The notes under the pieces: model-generated | Seen by the model: only the letters and a program-made list of their open reading frames with translations | What the model was told of the DNA's origin: nothing | Databases searched by the model: none | Made by a program: the position numbers and the translations under genes | Source: Thermopolyspora flexuosa | Lineage (GTDB): Bacteria > Actinomycetota > Actinomycetes > Streptosporangiales > Streptosporangiaceae | Assembly (NCBI RefSeq): GCF_006716785.1 | Contig: NZ_VFPQ01000001.1 | Location: 124,001 to 188,000 of the forward strand | Reading direction: 5' to 3' | DNA: 64,000 nt | Part shown: piece by piece, positions 26,846 to 35,121 of the stretch | Layout: every line of letters begins with the position of its first letter | How positions within the stretch are numbered: position 1 is the first letter of the stretch

Positions 26846-27032
26846 GGCGCGTTCACCCCGTCACCCTCTCCATGGAGGAAGGTTCGCGTAACCCCGGACG
26901 GGGCTGCGGTGGAAACCCGCGGGATCCTCGCGCCACGCGCGTGACCTGCGGATATTTCGACTGGCGACGAATCGCGGCCGGCGCTGATCGGAGCACTCCT
27001 CGGGTTTTTCAGATTTTTCTCAGGTGAATTTT

Positions 27033-27863
27033 ATGGCGCTTTACCCCCGTTCCAATGACGATGGGGCGGTGCAGCAAGAGCCGCAGACAGCAGTTGCGGC
27101 CGAGAATCGGGGAACCGTGGCCAGGAGGGCTCGGTGGTTTGTCGTCGGGGGCGCCGTGCTCGTCGTGGTGGCGATCCTGGCTTACTGGCTGGGTGCCGCA
27201 CACGGGGGCGACGCCACGGCCGCGCCCGCGCCGAGTCCCACACCCACGCCGACGCCCACCGCGACCGGGCTCGACGCGACCGAGATCTACCAGCGGGTCT
27301 CGCCGTCGGTGGTGGTCGTCCGGGCCGGGGAGTCGCTCGGCACCGGAGTGATCGCGGCGGAGGACGGCAGCATCCTCACCGCGCACCACGTGGTCAGGAA
27401 CGCGGAGGAGATCACCCTCACCTTCGCGGACGGCACGCGGGCGAGGGCGACCGTCGTGGAGTCGGACCCGCGGCGCGACATCGCCACCCTCCGGCCGGCG
27501 CGTCTCCCGGAGGTCGTCGTTCCCGCGACGATCGGCGGCGCCGCCGAGATCGGCGCGCCCGTCGTGGCGATCGGCAACCCGCTCGGCCTCACCCACAGTG
27601 TGTCGACCGGTGTGATCTCCGGCCTCAACCGGACCTCCACGGACGGCCGGCTCACCGGGCTCATCCAGTTCGACGCCGCGGTCAACCCGGGCAGCTCGGG
27701 CGGCCCGCTCCTGGACGCCCAGGGCGCCGTCATCGGGATCGTGGTCTCGATCGCCGACCCCGGGGGCGACGAGGCGTTCGCCGGGATCGCGTTCGCGGTG
27801 CCGATCGGCGAGGCCCTCGGCGGCCAGGGCGACGGCCCCTCGGGCGGTGGCCCGCAGATCTGA
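27033..27863 (+). CDS. Membrane-anchored trypsin-like serine protease (HtrA/DegP type, no PDZ)
   Basis: A 276-aa protein with one transmembrane helix at about 35-53, a Pro/Thr-repeat linker (about 64-78) and a chymotrypsin-fold domain outside the cell. The catalytic triad is visible as His119 in TAHHVV, Asp149 in DPRRDIATL and Ser222 in NPGSSGGPLL. It ends right after the protease domain, with a Gly/Ser tail in place of the PDZ domain usual in HtrA. ATG 27033 is chosen with AGGTGA upstream; GTG 27024 is in frame but poorly placed. It lies 63 bases before the MoxR gene and may be the first gene of that operon. Confidence 0.85.
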   Translation: MALYPRSNDDGAVQQEPQTAVAAENRGTVARRARWFVVGGAVLVVVAILAYWLGAAHGGDATAAPAPSPTPTPTPTATGLDATEIYQRVSPSVVVVRAGESLGTGVIAAEDGSILTAHHVVRNAEEITLTFADGTRARATVVESDPRRDIATLRPARLPEVVVPATIGGAAEIGAPVVAIGNPLGLTHSVSTGVISGLNRTSTDGRLTGLIQFDAAVNPGSSGGPLLDAQGAVIGIVVSIADPGGDEAFAGIAFAVPIGEALGGQGDGPSGGGPQI

Positions 27864-27926
27864 CCCCGGCTTCGGCCGCAGCGCCGTACCGCATTTCACC
27901 GCACTGACGTCACACGAAGGAACCCC

Positions 27927-28916
27927 ATGACCGCGTCTCACCCCGCACAGTCGACCCAGCCGCTGGAGCGCGTGCTGTTCGAGGTCAAGCGGGTCATCGT
28001 CGGGCAGGACCTGCTGCTGGAGCGCATGGCCGTCGCGCTCATCGCCGACGGTCACCTCCTCGTCGAGGGCGTGCCCGGCCTGGCGAAGACCCTCGCGGTG
28101 CGCTCGCTCGCCGCCGCGATCGACGGCACCTTCCAGCGCATCCAGTTCACCCCCGACCTGGTGCCGGCCGACCTGGTCGGCACCCGGGTCTACAACCAGC
28201 GCACCGGCGAGTTCACCACCGAGCTCGGCCCGGTCTTCGCCAACCTGCTGCTCGCCGACGAGATCAACCGGGCGCCCGCCAAGGTGCAGAGCGCCCTGCT
28301 CGAGGTGATGCAGGAGCACCAGGTCACGATCGGCCGCGAGACCTTCCCGGTGCCCGAGCCGTTCCTCGTCATGGCGACGGAGAACCCGATCGAGTCCGAG
28401 GGCACCTACCCGCTGCCCGAGGCCCAGGTCGACCGCTTCATGATGAAGGTGCTCGTCGACTACCCGTCGCAGCCCGAGGAGCAGGCGATCGTCGCCCGGG
28501 CGCTGCACGAGCCGGTACGGCCGCGCCCGATCGTCACCACCGAGGACCTGATGCGCATGCGCGAGCAGGCCCGGAAGGTGTACGTCGACCCGGCGATCAT
28601 CGACTACGCGGTGCGCATCGTCGGCGCGACCCGGTCGCCCGGCATGGCCGGGCTCGGCGAGCTCGAGCGCTACGTCACCCACGGGGCGAGCCCGCGGGCC
28701 TCGATCGCGCTGGTCACCGGCGCCCGGGCGCTGGCGTTCCTGCGCGGCCGCCACTACGTGCTGCCGCACGACGTGTCCGAGCTCGCGCTCGACGTGCTGC
28801 GCCACCGCCTCGTGCTGTCGTACGAGGCCCTCGCGGACGACATCGACCCGGACACGATCATCAACCGGGTGCTCGGCGCCGTCCGCGCCCCCGAGGTCGT
28901 GCTGCAGAACCGCTGA
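27927..28916 (+). CDS. MoxR-family AAA+ ATPase
   Basis: A 329-aa chaperone-type AAA+ ATPase that works with vWA-domain proteins on metal insertion or protein maturation. Walker A is GVPGLAKT near 48-55, Walker B is LLLADEINRAP near 108-118, sensor I is MATENP near 149 and the C-terminal lid has the typical SPRASIALVTGARALAF region. It is followed four bases later by a DUF58 gene and then by two vWA genes, the standard MoxR-DUF58-BatA arrangement. The AAGGAA binding site precedes ATG 27927. Confidence 0.93.
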   Translation: MTASHPAQSTQPLERVLFEVKRVIVGQDLLLERMAVALIADGHLLVEGVPGLAKTLAVRSLAAAIDGTFQRIQFTPDLVPADLVGTRVYNQRTGEFTTELGPVFANLLLADEINRAPAKVQSALLEVMQEHQVTIGRETFPVPEPFLVMATENPIESEGTYPLPEAQVDRFMMKVLVDYPSQPEEQAIVARALHEPVRPRPIVTTEDLMRMREQARKVYVDPAIIDYAVRIVGATRSPGMAGLGELERYVTHGASPRASIALVTGARALAFLRGRHYVLPHDVSELALDVLRHRLVLSYEALADDIDPDTIINRVLGAVRAPEVVLQNR

Positions 28917-28919
28917 GCC

Positions 28920-29804
28920 ATGGCGACCGCTCCCGAGAAGCTGCTGCTCCGCCTGGAGTGGCGGATCGTCCGCAGGCTCGACGGCCGGCTCCAGGGCGCG
29001 TACCGCACGGTCCACCGGGGCACCGGCATCGACTTCACCGGGCTGCGCGCGTACGTCGAGGGCGACGACGCGCGGCAGATCGACTGGAACGTCACGGCCC
29101 GGCTGGACGAGCCGTACCTGCGGGTGTTCACCGAGGACCGCGAGGTCACGGTGTGGCTCGTGCTCGACCGGTCGGCGTCGATGACCGCCGGGCGGCCGGG
29201 GCGCGGCAAGCACGAGGTGCTCGCCGAGCTGGCGATCGTGCTCGCCCGCATGTTCACCCGGGCCGGGAACCGTGTCGGGGCCCTGTTCTTCGACACCGGG
29301 ATCCTGCGCGTGGTGCCGCCCGGCACGAGCCGCCGGCACGTGCTGCGGATCGCCGCCGAGCTGGGCCGTACCGCCCGGGCGCGCGGCGGCGCCACCACCG
29401 ACCTGGGGGAGATGCTCGACGCGGCCGGGCGGCTCGCCCGCCGCCGGTCGCTCATCCTCGTGCTGTCCGACTTCATCGGCGAAGGCGACTGGGAGCGCGC
29501 GCTGCAGCGGCTCGCCCGGCGGCACGAGGTGGTCGCGCTCCGCATCGTCGACACCGCGGACGACATGCTGCCCGAGGCCGGGCTCATCGTCATCGAGGAC
29601 GCCGAGACCGGCGAGCAGCTCATCGTCGACTCCGCCGACCCACTGCTCCGCGCCGGCCTGCGCACCGCGGTCGACGCCCGGGAGGAACGGCTCGCCGCCG
29701 GCATGCGCCGCGCCCGGGTGCCGCTGCACCGCATCGACACCGACCGGGACCTCACCCAGGCCCTGGTCGAGGTGGTCGCCCGGACCCGGAGCCGCGCGCG
29801 ATGA
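28920..29804 (+). CDS. DUF58 domain protein (MoxR partner)
   Basis: A 294-aa protein with the DUF58 signature GTGIDFTGLRAYVEGDDARQIDW (here in two parts around residue 40) followed by a vWA-like fold with an incomplete MIDAS (DRSASM) near 84. It is a standard partner of MoxR ATPases. It lacks the N-terminal transmembrane helices many DUF58 proteins have and looks soluble. The stop TGA overlaps the ATG of a 51-aa ORF (ATGA), so translation may continue by coupling. Confidence 0.9.
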   Translation: MATAPEKLLLRLEWRIVRRLDGRLQGAYRTVHRGTGIDFTGLRAYVEGDDARQIDWNVTARLDEPYLRVFTEDREVTVWLVLDRSASMTAGRPGRGKHEVLAELAIVLARMFTRAGNRVGALFFDTGILRVVPPGTSRRHVLRIAAELGRTARARGGATTDLGEMLDAAGRLARRRSLILVLSDFIGEGDWERALQRLARRHEVVALRIVDTADDMLPEAGLIVIEDAETGEQLIVDSADPLLRAGLRTAVDAREERLAAGMRRARVPLHRIDTDRDLTQALVEVVARTRSRAR

Positions 29805-29956
29805 GCAGGCACATCCCGGCCCGGCAGGGACGTCACCGCAACCCCACGTCCCGGAGGGGACGTGATCGAAACCCCACGTCCCGGAGGGGGCGTAATCAAG
29901 AAGCGTCCCGGCCGGGCGTCACCGCACCGCATCCGACGGGGGGAGGGATGCCATGA
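29801..29956 (+). CDS. Possible 51-aa arginine-rich protein coupled to both neighbours
   Basis: The ORF starts inside the DUF58 stop (ATGA at 29801) and ends in TGA at 29954-29956, inside the first codons of the next vWA gene (ATG 29953). It encodes a basic peptide with a 10-residue period: RHRNPTSRRG, RDRNPTSRRG and a degenerate third copy. In related clusters this position is usually held by a small membrane protein; this peptide has no hydrophobic segment. It might be a remnant or a linker that keeps ribosomes moving through the gap. Low confidence as a functional protein. Confidence 0.35.
   Translation: MSRHIPARQGRHRNPTSRRGRDRNPTSRRGRNQEASRPGVTAPHPTGGGMP
29828..29915 (+). repeat. 30-bp tandem repeats with internal hairpins
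   Basis: Two near-identical 30-base units (29828-29857 and 29858-29887, differing at a few positions) and a third degenerate one follow each other without spacers. Each has the palindromic core CACGTCCC-GGAG-GGGACGTG or a variant, so the RNA can form a row of hairpins. The repeats lie between the DUF58 and vWA genes. Confidence 0.75.
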
Positions 29957-30912
29957 CGCTGTCATCCCCGCTGTTGCTCGTCATCGGGCTGCTGCTCACC
30001 GCGGCCCTGATCGCCGCCGCGGTCACCACGGCGCGCCGCCGTACCGCGGCGCTCGTCGCGGCGGGCGTCGCCGTACCCGGCAGGCGGCGCGGCGGCGCCG
30101 GCTTCGGCACCGGCCTGACCATCGCGGGCGTGGCCGTGCTCGCGGTCGCCGCCGCCGGGCCGACGGCGATGGTGCCGGTGCCACGGGCCTCGGGCACCGT
30201 GATGCTCGCCGTCGACGTCTCCAACAGCATGGCCGCGGACGACGTCAGGCCGAACCGGCTCGCCGCGGCGCAGCGGGCGGCCAGGGCGTTCGTCCAGGCC
30301 CAGCCGGAGAGCGTCGACATCGGGCTCGTCGCGTTCGAGCAGGGGGCGCTCGTCACCGCGCGGCCCGACAAGGACCACAACGTCGTGCTCCAGGCGATCG
30401 ACCGGCTGCGGATCACCGGCGGCACCTCGCTCGGCTCGGCGATCCTCGCCTCGCTGTCGGCGATCAGCGGCCGGCAGGTGGCCCTCGGTCCCGACGGCTC
30501 CGTGCCCGACATCGGCTACTGGCCGTCCGCCACCATCGTGATCTTCTCGGACGGCCAGAACCAGGGCGGCGCCGACGTGGAGCGGGCCGCCGAGGTGGCC
30601 CAGCGGGCGGGGGTGCGCGTCCACACGGTGGGCGTCGGCACCACCGCCGGGACGACGGTGCAGGTCGACGGCTACCGCGTGCGGACCGCGCTCGACGAGC
30701 AGGCCCTCACGATGATCGCGCGGACCACCGGCGGCGCCTACCACCCGGCCGCCGACGCCGCGCAGCTCGACGGGATCGCCGACTCGATCGATCTGCGGCT
30801 CACCGTCTCCGACGAGCCGCTTCCCCTCGCCGGCGCGTTCATCGCGTTCGCCCTCGTGCTGCTCACCGGGGGAGCGGTGCTCACCGTGCTTCGCACCGGG
30901 CGGGTGATCTAG
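29953..30912 (+). CDS. vWA-domain membrane protein (BatA-like), first copy
   Basis: A 319-aa protein with two N-terminal transmembrane helices (about 5-25 and 52-70), a vWA domain with intact MIDAS start DVSNS (88-92), a threonine in GGTSLG near 160 and a later FSDGQNQ motif near 199, and a C-terminal helix at about 290-310. Members of this family bind divalent metals and act with MoxR ATPases at the membrane. It starts inside the stop of the 51-aa ORF and ends directly before the second vWA gene. Confidence 0.9.
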   Translation: MTLSSPLLLVIGLLLTAALIAAAVTTARRRTAALVAAGVAVPGRRRGGAGFGTGLTIAGVAVLAVAAAGPTAMVPVPRASGTVMLAVDVSNSMAADDVRPNRLAAAQRAARAFVQAQPESVDIGLVAFEQGALVTARPDKDHNVVLQAIDRLRITGGTSLGSAILASLSAISGRQVALGPDGSVPDIGYWPSATIVIFSDGQNQGGADVERAAEVAQRAGVRVHTVGVGTTAGTTVQVDGYRVRTALDEQALTMIARTTGGAYHPAADAAQLDGIADSIDLRLTVSDEPLPLAGAFIAFALVLLTGGAVLTVLRTGRVI

Positions 30913-32010
30913 ATGTCACTGTCATGGCCTTGGGCGCTGCTGTCCATCCTGGTCATTCCACTGATCTTCGGCGTGTGGTGGCTGACCCGCCGTCGCCGGC
31001 GACGGGCCGCCGTCCGCGTCACCTCGATCGCGCTCGTCCGCGCCGCGCTGCCGAAGCGCGGCCGGTGGACGAGGAGGATCCCGGCGGCGCTGTTCGTGGC
31101 CGGGCTCGTGCTGCTCGCGCTGGGCGCCGCCCGGCCGCAGGCGACCATGCCGGTGCCGCGCACCTCGGCGACGATCATGCTCGCGCTCGACACGTCCGGG
31201 TCGATGTGCACCACGGACGTCGACCCCAACCGCATCACCGCCGCCAAGCAGGCCGCCGCCGAGTTCATCGAGTCCCAGCGCGGCGGCCCGCGCATCGGCC
31301 TGGTCACGTTCGCGGGCACCGCGGGCGTGCTCGTGCCGCCCACCGACGACACCGACGAGCTCATCGAGGCGCTCGACGCCATCACCGTCGGCCGCGGCAC
31401 CGCGATCGGCCAGGCGATGCTCACCTCGATCGACGCGATCGCCGAGGTGGACCCGGACGTCGCGCCCACCGGCGTGAGCCCGACCCCGGGCCAGGGAGGG
31501 TCGGACCAGGGCGGCTCGAACGAGGGCGAGTACGCGAACTCGGTGATCGTCCTGCTCACCGACGGCGCGAACACCCAGGGCGTGGAGCCGGACACCGCGG
31601 CCGAGGAGGCGGCGGCGCGCCGGGTCCGGGTGTTCACCATCGGCTTCGGCACCACCAACCCGGCCCCGATGGTGTGTGAGAACTCCGAGTTCGACGGTTT
31701 CGGCCCGTTCGGCGGCGGGTTCGGCGGGGGCTTCGGCGGCCGTGGCGGGTTCGACCGGGGCCGCAACATGCTCGACATCGACGAGCCCACGCTGCAGCGG
31801 GTCGCCGAGATGACCGGCGGCTCCTACCACCGCGCCGAGAACGTCGGCGAGCTGCAGGACGCGCTCGGCTCGCTGTCCGGCACCTTCACCGTCGTGTACG
31901 AGCGCCGCGACGTCGCCGCCGCGTTCGCCGCCGGTGGCGCGCTGCTCGTCGCCGGGGCGCTGGGCCTCTCCCTCTGGTTCAGCCGGCCCCGGACGCTTGT
32001 CCGCAGGTAA
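30913..32010 (+). CDS. vWA-domain membrane protein (BatA/BatB-like), second copy
   Basis: A 365-aa paralogue of the preceding protein: helices at about 6-25 and 56-72, MIDAS DTSGS at 93-97, RGTAIGQ near 165 and LLTDGANTQG near 215, and a C-terminal helix near 335-355. A Gly/Phe-rich insertion (FGGGFGGGFGGRGG) near 260-275 lies before the last part of the domain and is unlike the first copy. ATG 30913 follows the TAG of the upstream gene without a gap. This is the last clear member of the MoxR operon. Confidence 0.9.
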   Translation: MSLSWPWALLSILVIPLIFGVWWLTRRRRRRAAVRVTSIALVRAALPKRGRWTRRIPAALFVAGLVLLALGAARPQATMPVPRTSATIMLALDTSGSMCTTDVDPNRITAAKQAAAEFIESQRGGPRIGLVTFAGTAGVLVPPTDDTDELIEALDAITVGRGTAIGQAMLTSIDAIAEVDPDVAPTGVSPTPGQGGSDQGGSNEGEYANSVIVLLTDGANTQGVEPDTAAEEAAARRVRVFTIGFGTTNPAPMVCENSEFDGFGPFGGGFGGGFGGRGGFDRGRNMLDIDEPTLQRVAEMTGGSYHRAENVGELQDALGSLSGTFTVVYERRDVAAAFAAGGALLVAGALGLSLWFSRPRTLVRR

Positions 32011-32049
32011 GGGGCTGTTATAGGGAATCCCCACATGTAATATGGGTTT

Positions 32050-33414
32050 ATGTCCCGGCCGTCGATCGCGATCGTCGGGGGTGGCGCGAGCGGCACCCTT
32101 GCCGCGATCCACCTGCTGCGCCTCGCCCGCGCGTCCGGGACGCCGGTCGCGGTCACCATCGTCGACCGGTACGGCAGGCACGCCGCGGGCCAGGCGTACG
32201 CCACCACGGACCCCTGCCACCTGCTCAACACCCGGGCCGCGCAGATGAGCGCGATCGACGGCGAGCCCGGGCACCTGGTGGACTGGGCGCGGGCGCAGGG
32301 CCTCGACCCGGGCGGCTTCCTGCCCCGCGCGGTCTACGGCCGCTACCTGCGCGAGACCCTCGCCGCCGCGGAGGACCCGCCCGACCGCACGGTGCACCGC
32401 GTGACCGCCACCGCCGTCGCGCTCGACGCGGAACCCGGCACGGCCCCCGCGGTACGGCTCGCCGACGGGCGGCGGGTCGCCGCGGACGCCGTGGTGCTCG
32501 CCCTCGGCAACCGCGGCCCGGCCCCGCTGCCCGGAGTGCCCGCCCACCCCCGGCACGTCGCCGACCCGTGGGCGGGCGACGCGCTCGCCGCGATCGACGA
32601 CGGCGCGCCCGTGCTCGTGGTCGGCACCGGGCTCACCATGGTCGACGTCGCGCTCACCGTGACCCGCGCCCACCCCGGCGCCGTGGTGTACGCGCTGTCC
32701 CGGCACGCCCTGCTGCCCCGCCCGCACCGCGCCGTCCCGGCGGCACCGTTCCCCGTCCGGCTGCCGGACGACGGGCCGCTGCGGGTGGCCGGCCTGCTCG
32801 CCGCGGTGCGCCGTGCCGTACGGGAGAACGGCGGCGAGTGGCACGGCGTGGTGGACGGGCTGCGCCCGCAGGTCCCGGCGCTGTGGCGGCGGCTCGACCT
32901 CGACCAGCGGCGGCTGTTCCTGCGGCGGGTGGCCCGCTACTGGGAGATCCACCGGCACCGCATGCCGCCCGCCGCCGCGGCCGCCATCGCCGACCTGCGC
33001 GAACAGGGCAGGCTGCGGCTGCTGCGCGGCCGCCTGCTCGCCGCCGAGCCGGTCGCGGGCGGCCTGCGGGCGCGCGCCGAGATCGACGGCGCGGTGACCG
33101 AGCTCGACGTCGGCTGGATCGTCAACGCCACCGGCCCGGGCTGCGACGTGGCCGCCGACCCGTTCGTCGCGGGCCTGATCGACGCCGGTACGGCACGGCC
33201 CGACCCGCTGCGGCTCGGCCTCGACGTGGCCCCGGACGGCGCCGTGCTCGACGCGGCCGGGCGCCCAAGCGACCGGTTGTTCGCGCTCGGCCCGCTGCTG
33301 CGCGGCGTCCACTACGAGACGACGGCCGTGCCGGAGATCCGCGCCCAGGCCGCCGCGCTCGCTCCCCGGCTGCTCGCGATCGCCCGGTCCCGCGCGGCCC
33401 AACCGGCGGCGTGA
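32050..33414 (+). CDS. FAD/NAD(P)-binding protein of the NAD_binding_9 type
   Basis: A 454-aa flavoprotein: GGGASGTLAAIHLLR at 10-24 binds the dinucleotide, then the family motif GQAYATTDPCHLLNTRA near 50-66 that characterises this group of single-domain FAD/NAD(P)-binding proteins, and a second Rossmann GTGLTMVDVAL near 196-206. Related proteins are amino-acid or ornithine N-oxygenase-like, or of unknown use. It has no good ribosome binding site. A TAATAT -10-like hexamer (32038-32043) six bases before ATG 32050 suggests leaderless transcription separate from the MoxR operon. It is convergent with the methyltransferase gene with one base between stops. Confidence 0.82.
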   Translation: MSRPSIAIVGGGASGTLAAIHLLRLARASGTPVAVTIVDRYGRHAAGQAYATTDPCHLLNTRAAQMSAIDGEPGHLVDWARAQGLDPGGFLPRAVYGRYLRETLAAAEDPPDRTVHRVTATAVALDAEPGTAPAVRLADGRRVAADAVVLALGNRGPAPLPGVPAHPRHVADPWAGDALAAIDDGAPVLVVGTGLTMVDVALTVTRAHPGAVVYALSRHALLPRPHRAVPAAPFPVRLPDDGPLRVAGLLAAVRRAVRENGGEWHGVVDGLRPQVPALWRRLDLDQRRLFLRRVARYWEIHRHRMPPAAAAAIADLREQGRLRLLRGRLLAAEPVAGGLRARAEIDGAVTELDVGWIVNATGPGCDVAADPFVAGLIDAGTARPDPLRLGLDVAPDGAVLDAAGRPSDRLFALGPLLRGVHYETTAVPEIRAQAAALAPRLLAIARSRAAQPAA

Positions 33415-33415
33415 G

Positions 33416-34126
33416 CTAGGGCCGCCGTGCCAGCACCAGCGCGCAGCGCGGGCCGCCGTCCTGGCGGCGACCCAGCGGCTCCAGCGGGGCCACGGTCACC
33501 GTGAACCCGGTCGCGGCGAGCTCCTCACGGATCGCGGCCAACCGGCAGGTGCGGTAGTACATGACGAACCTCGGCCGCCATACCGCGTTCCGCACCCGCA
33601 TGGCGAGGTCGAACCCGAGCGTCCACCAGTAGCCGGCCGAGCCGACCCGCGGCGGCGCGGCGAGCGGGAACGCCAGCAGCCCGCCCGGCCGCAGCGCCCG
33701 GTACACCCCGGCGAACAGCGCGGGCCGCTCCTCAGGCAGGAAGTGACCGAGCGCCCCGAAGGTCACCGCGAGATCGAATCCGCCGGTGAACGGCAGCCTC
33801 CGGGCGTCCGCCCGCACCCAGGTGGCGTCCGGGTGGGCGAGCCGCGCCCGGGCGAGCATGCCCGCGCTGAAGTCCACCCCCACGACCCGCTCCCGGCACA
33901 CCGGGCGGAGCGCCCGCACGCCCGCGCCGGTGCCGCAGCACACGTCGAGCCCGCGCGCGAACGGCCCGAGCGGGCGCAGCGCCTCGGCGGTCGCGTCGAG
34001 CACGGCGTCGCCCGTGCGGAACGGCGTGTGGTCGAACTTCGGGGCGAGCAGGTCGTAGCCGCGCTCCACCGAGGACAGCGCCTGCACCACCAGCTCGCCC
34101 AGCGACGGACCCTGCGGCGAGAACAC
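33416..34126 (-). CDS. SAM-dependent methyltransferase (class I)
   Basis: A 236-aa protein with the class I motif I in LDVCCGTGAGVRAL near 70, motif II VVGVDFSAGML, an acidic RADARRLPF loop and a late GGLLAFPLAAPP strand; the Methyltransf_11/25 type. Its substrate is not predictable. GTG 34126 is the best available start but its ribosome binding site is weak, and the frame stays open far upstream through low-complexity sequence. It is transcribed in the same direction as the large catabolic cluster but separated from it by a palindrome, so it may not belong. Confidence 0.75.
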   Translation of the reverse strand: MFSPQGPSLGELVVQALSSVERGYDLLAPKFDHTPFRTGDAVLDATAEALRPLGPFARGLDVCCGTGAGVRALRPVCRERVVGVDFSAGMLARARLAHPDATWVRADARRLPFTGGFDLAVTFGALGHFLPEERPALFAGVYRALRPGGLLAFPLAAPPRVGSAGYWWTLGFDLAMRVRNAVWRPRFVMYYRTCRLAAIREELAATGFTVTVAPLEPLGRRQDGGPRCALVLARRP

Positions 34127-34196
34127 CCGCCCAGCGTACGGCCACGGCCTGCCCCACGGCACCGGGCCGGCGGCAGGCGATCGGCGCCGCGGACCG

Positions 34197-34216
34197 CCCC
34201 CGGTGGCCACCGGGGG
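34197..34216. terminator. 20-bp perfect palindrome after the catabolic cluster
   Basis: CCCCCGGTGG is followed directly by CCACCGGGGG, 35 bases after the stop of the CitE-type lyase gene. As RNA it forms an 8-bp stem with a GGCC loop, so it could terminate the long minus-strand operon. It might also be a protein-binding site. Confidence 0.5.
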
Positions 34217-34251
34217 ACCGGATGGCGGTGGGGCCGGGCGCGCACCGGGGG

Positions 34252-35121
34252 TCAGCGCGCCCGGCCCAGCACCTCCCGGGCGCTGCGGGCGACCGCCGGG
34301 TCGATGAGCCGGCCCGCGCGGTCGACCGCCACGCCCCGGCCGTTCCGCTCCGCCTCGGCGAGACGGTCGAGCAGGTCGCGGGCGGCCTCGACCTCCTCCG
34401 GGGCGGGGGTGAACACCTCGTTGATCGTCGGGATCTGGCGAGGGGAGATGGCGGTGCGCGCCCGGAAGCCCTGCCGCAGCAGGATCTCGGTGGTCTCCCT
34501 CAGCGGACCGGTGTCGCGCACCGCCGTGTCCGTCGGCCCGACGGGGGCGAGCAGCCCCGCCGCCGCGGACGCCAGCACGATCCGGGACCGGATCGGCCAC
34601 AGCTCCTCGCGGGCCGGCCCCGGCCGGATGGCCAGCTCCCCGGCGAGGTCCGCCTCGCCGAGGCCGAGCCGTACCACGCGGGGGGCGAGCGCGACCTCCT
34701 CGGCGCGCAGCACCCCGACGGCGGACTCGATGAGCGCGAGGATCGCGAACGTGCCCGCGGGCAGGCCGTGCGCCTGCTCGCTCGCGCCGAGCGCGGCGTC
34801 CGCCCGGGCGAGCAGGGCGGGCTCGGCCTTGGGGACCATCACGCCGCGCAGGCCGGGCACGGCCACCGCGCCCACGTCCTCCTCGAGCGTGTCCGCGTTC
34901 ACCCGCACCCACAGCTGCGGCCCCTGCCCCGCCTCGGCGGAGACGAGGAACGTGCGGGCCTGCTCCCGCGCCGCCGCCTTCGCCGCCGCGGCCACCGCGT
35001 CCTCCAGGTCGAGGATGAGCGCGTCGGCGCCGCTCCGCGGGGCCTTGGCGAGCTTGTCCGGCTGGTCCGCCGGGACGTACAGGTAGCTGCGCGGGACGGG
35101 CTCGTCCGGCCGTGCCGCCAT
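34252..35121 (-). CDS. HpcH/HpaI aldolase / citrate-lyase beta (CitE)-family lyase
   Basis: A 289-aa TIM-barrel lyase of the CitE type. The N-terminus has RSYLYVPADQPDKLAKAPRSGADALILDLEDAV (split), with the metal/CoA-binding Asp/Glu pair LDLEDAV near 38-44. VRVNA near 74 and MVPKAE near 96 follow, and the LGLGEADLAGEL segment near 155 carries the second acidic ligand. Relatives split malyl-, citramalyl- or methylmalyl-CoA into two acyl products. Together with the CaiB CoA-transferase gene of the same operon this suggests that the pathway ends in a CoA-thioester cleavage. ATG 35121 overlaps the stop of the amidohydrolase gene by one base. Last gene of the operon. Confidence 0.85.
   Translation of the reverse strand: MAARPDEPVPRSYLYVPADQPDKLAKAPRSGADALILDLEDAVAAAAKAAAREQARTFLVSAEAGQGPQLWVRVNADTLEEDVGAVAVPGLRGVMVPKAEPALLARADAALGASEQAHGLPAGTFAILALIESAVGVLRAEEVALAPRVVRLGLGEADLAGELAIRPGPAREELWPIRSRIVLASAAAGLLAPVGPTDTAVRDTGPLRETTEILLRQGFRARTAISPRQIPTINEVFTPAPEEVEAARDLLDRLAEAERNGRGVAVDRAGRLIDPAVARSAREVLGRAR

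Noticed and set aside
29828-29915. Possible short CRISPR array (30-bp repeats with a GATCGAAAC-like end)
   Set aside because: The units follow each other without spacers, lie inside coding DNA, keep a 10-codon period and have no cas genes near them.
27927-32010. MoxR-vWA operon as a partner of the DUF4132 pair in one conflict system
   Set aside because: It is a standard MoxR-DUF58-BatA housekeeping arrangement, and several unrelated or decayed genes and a terminator separate it from the DUF4132 pair.
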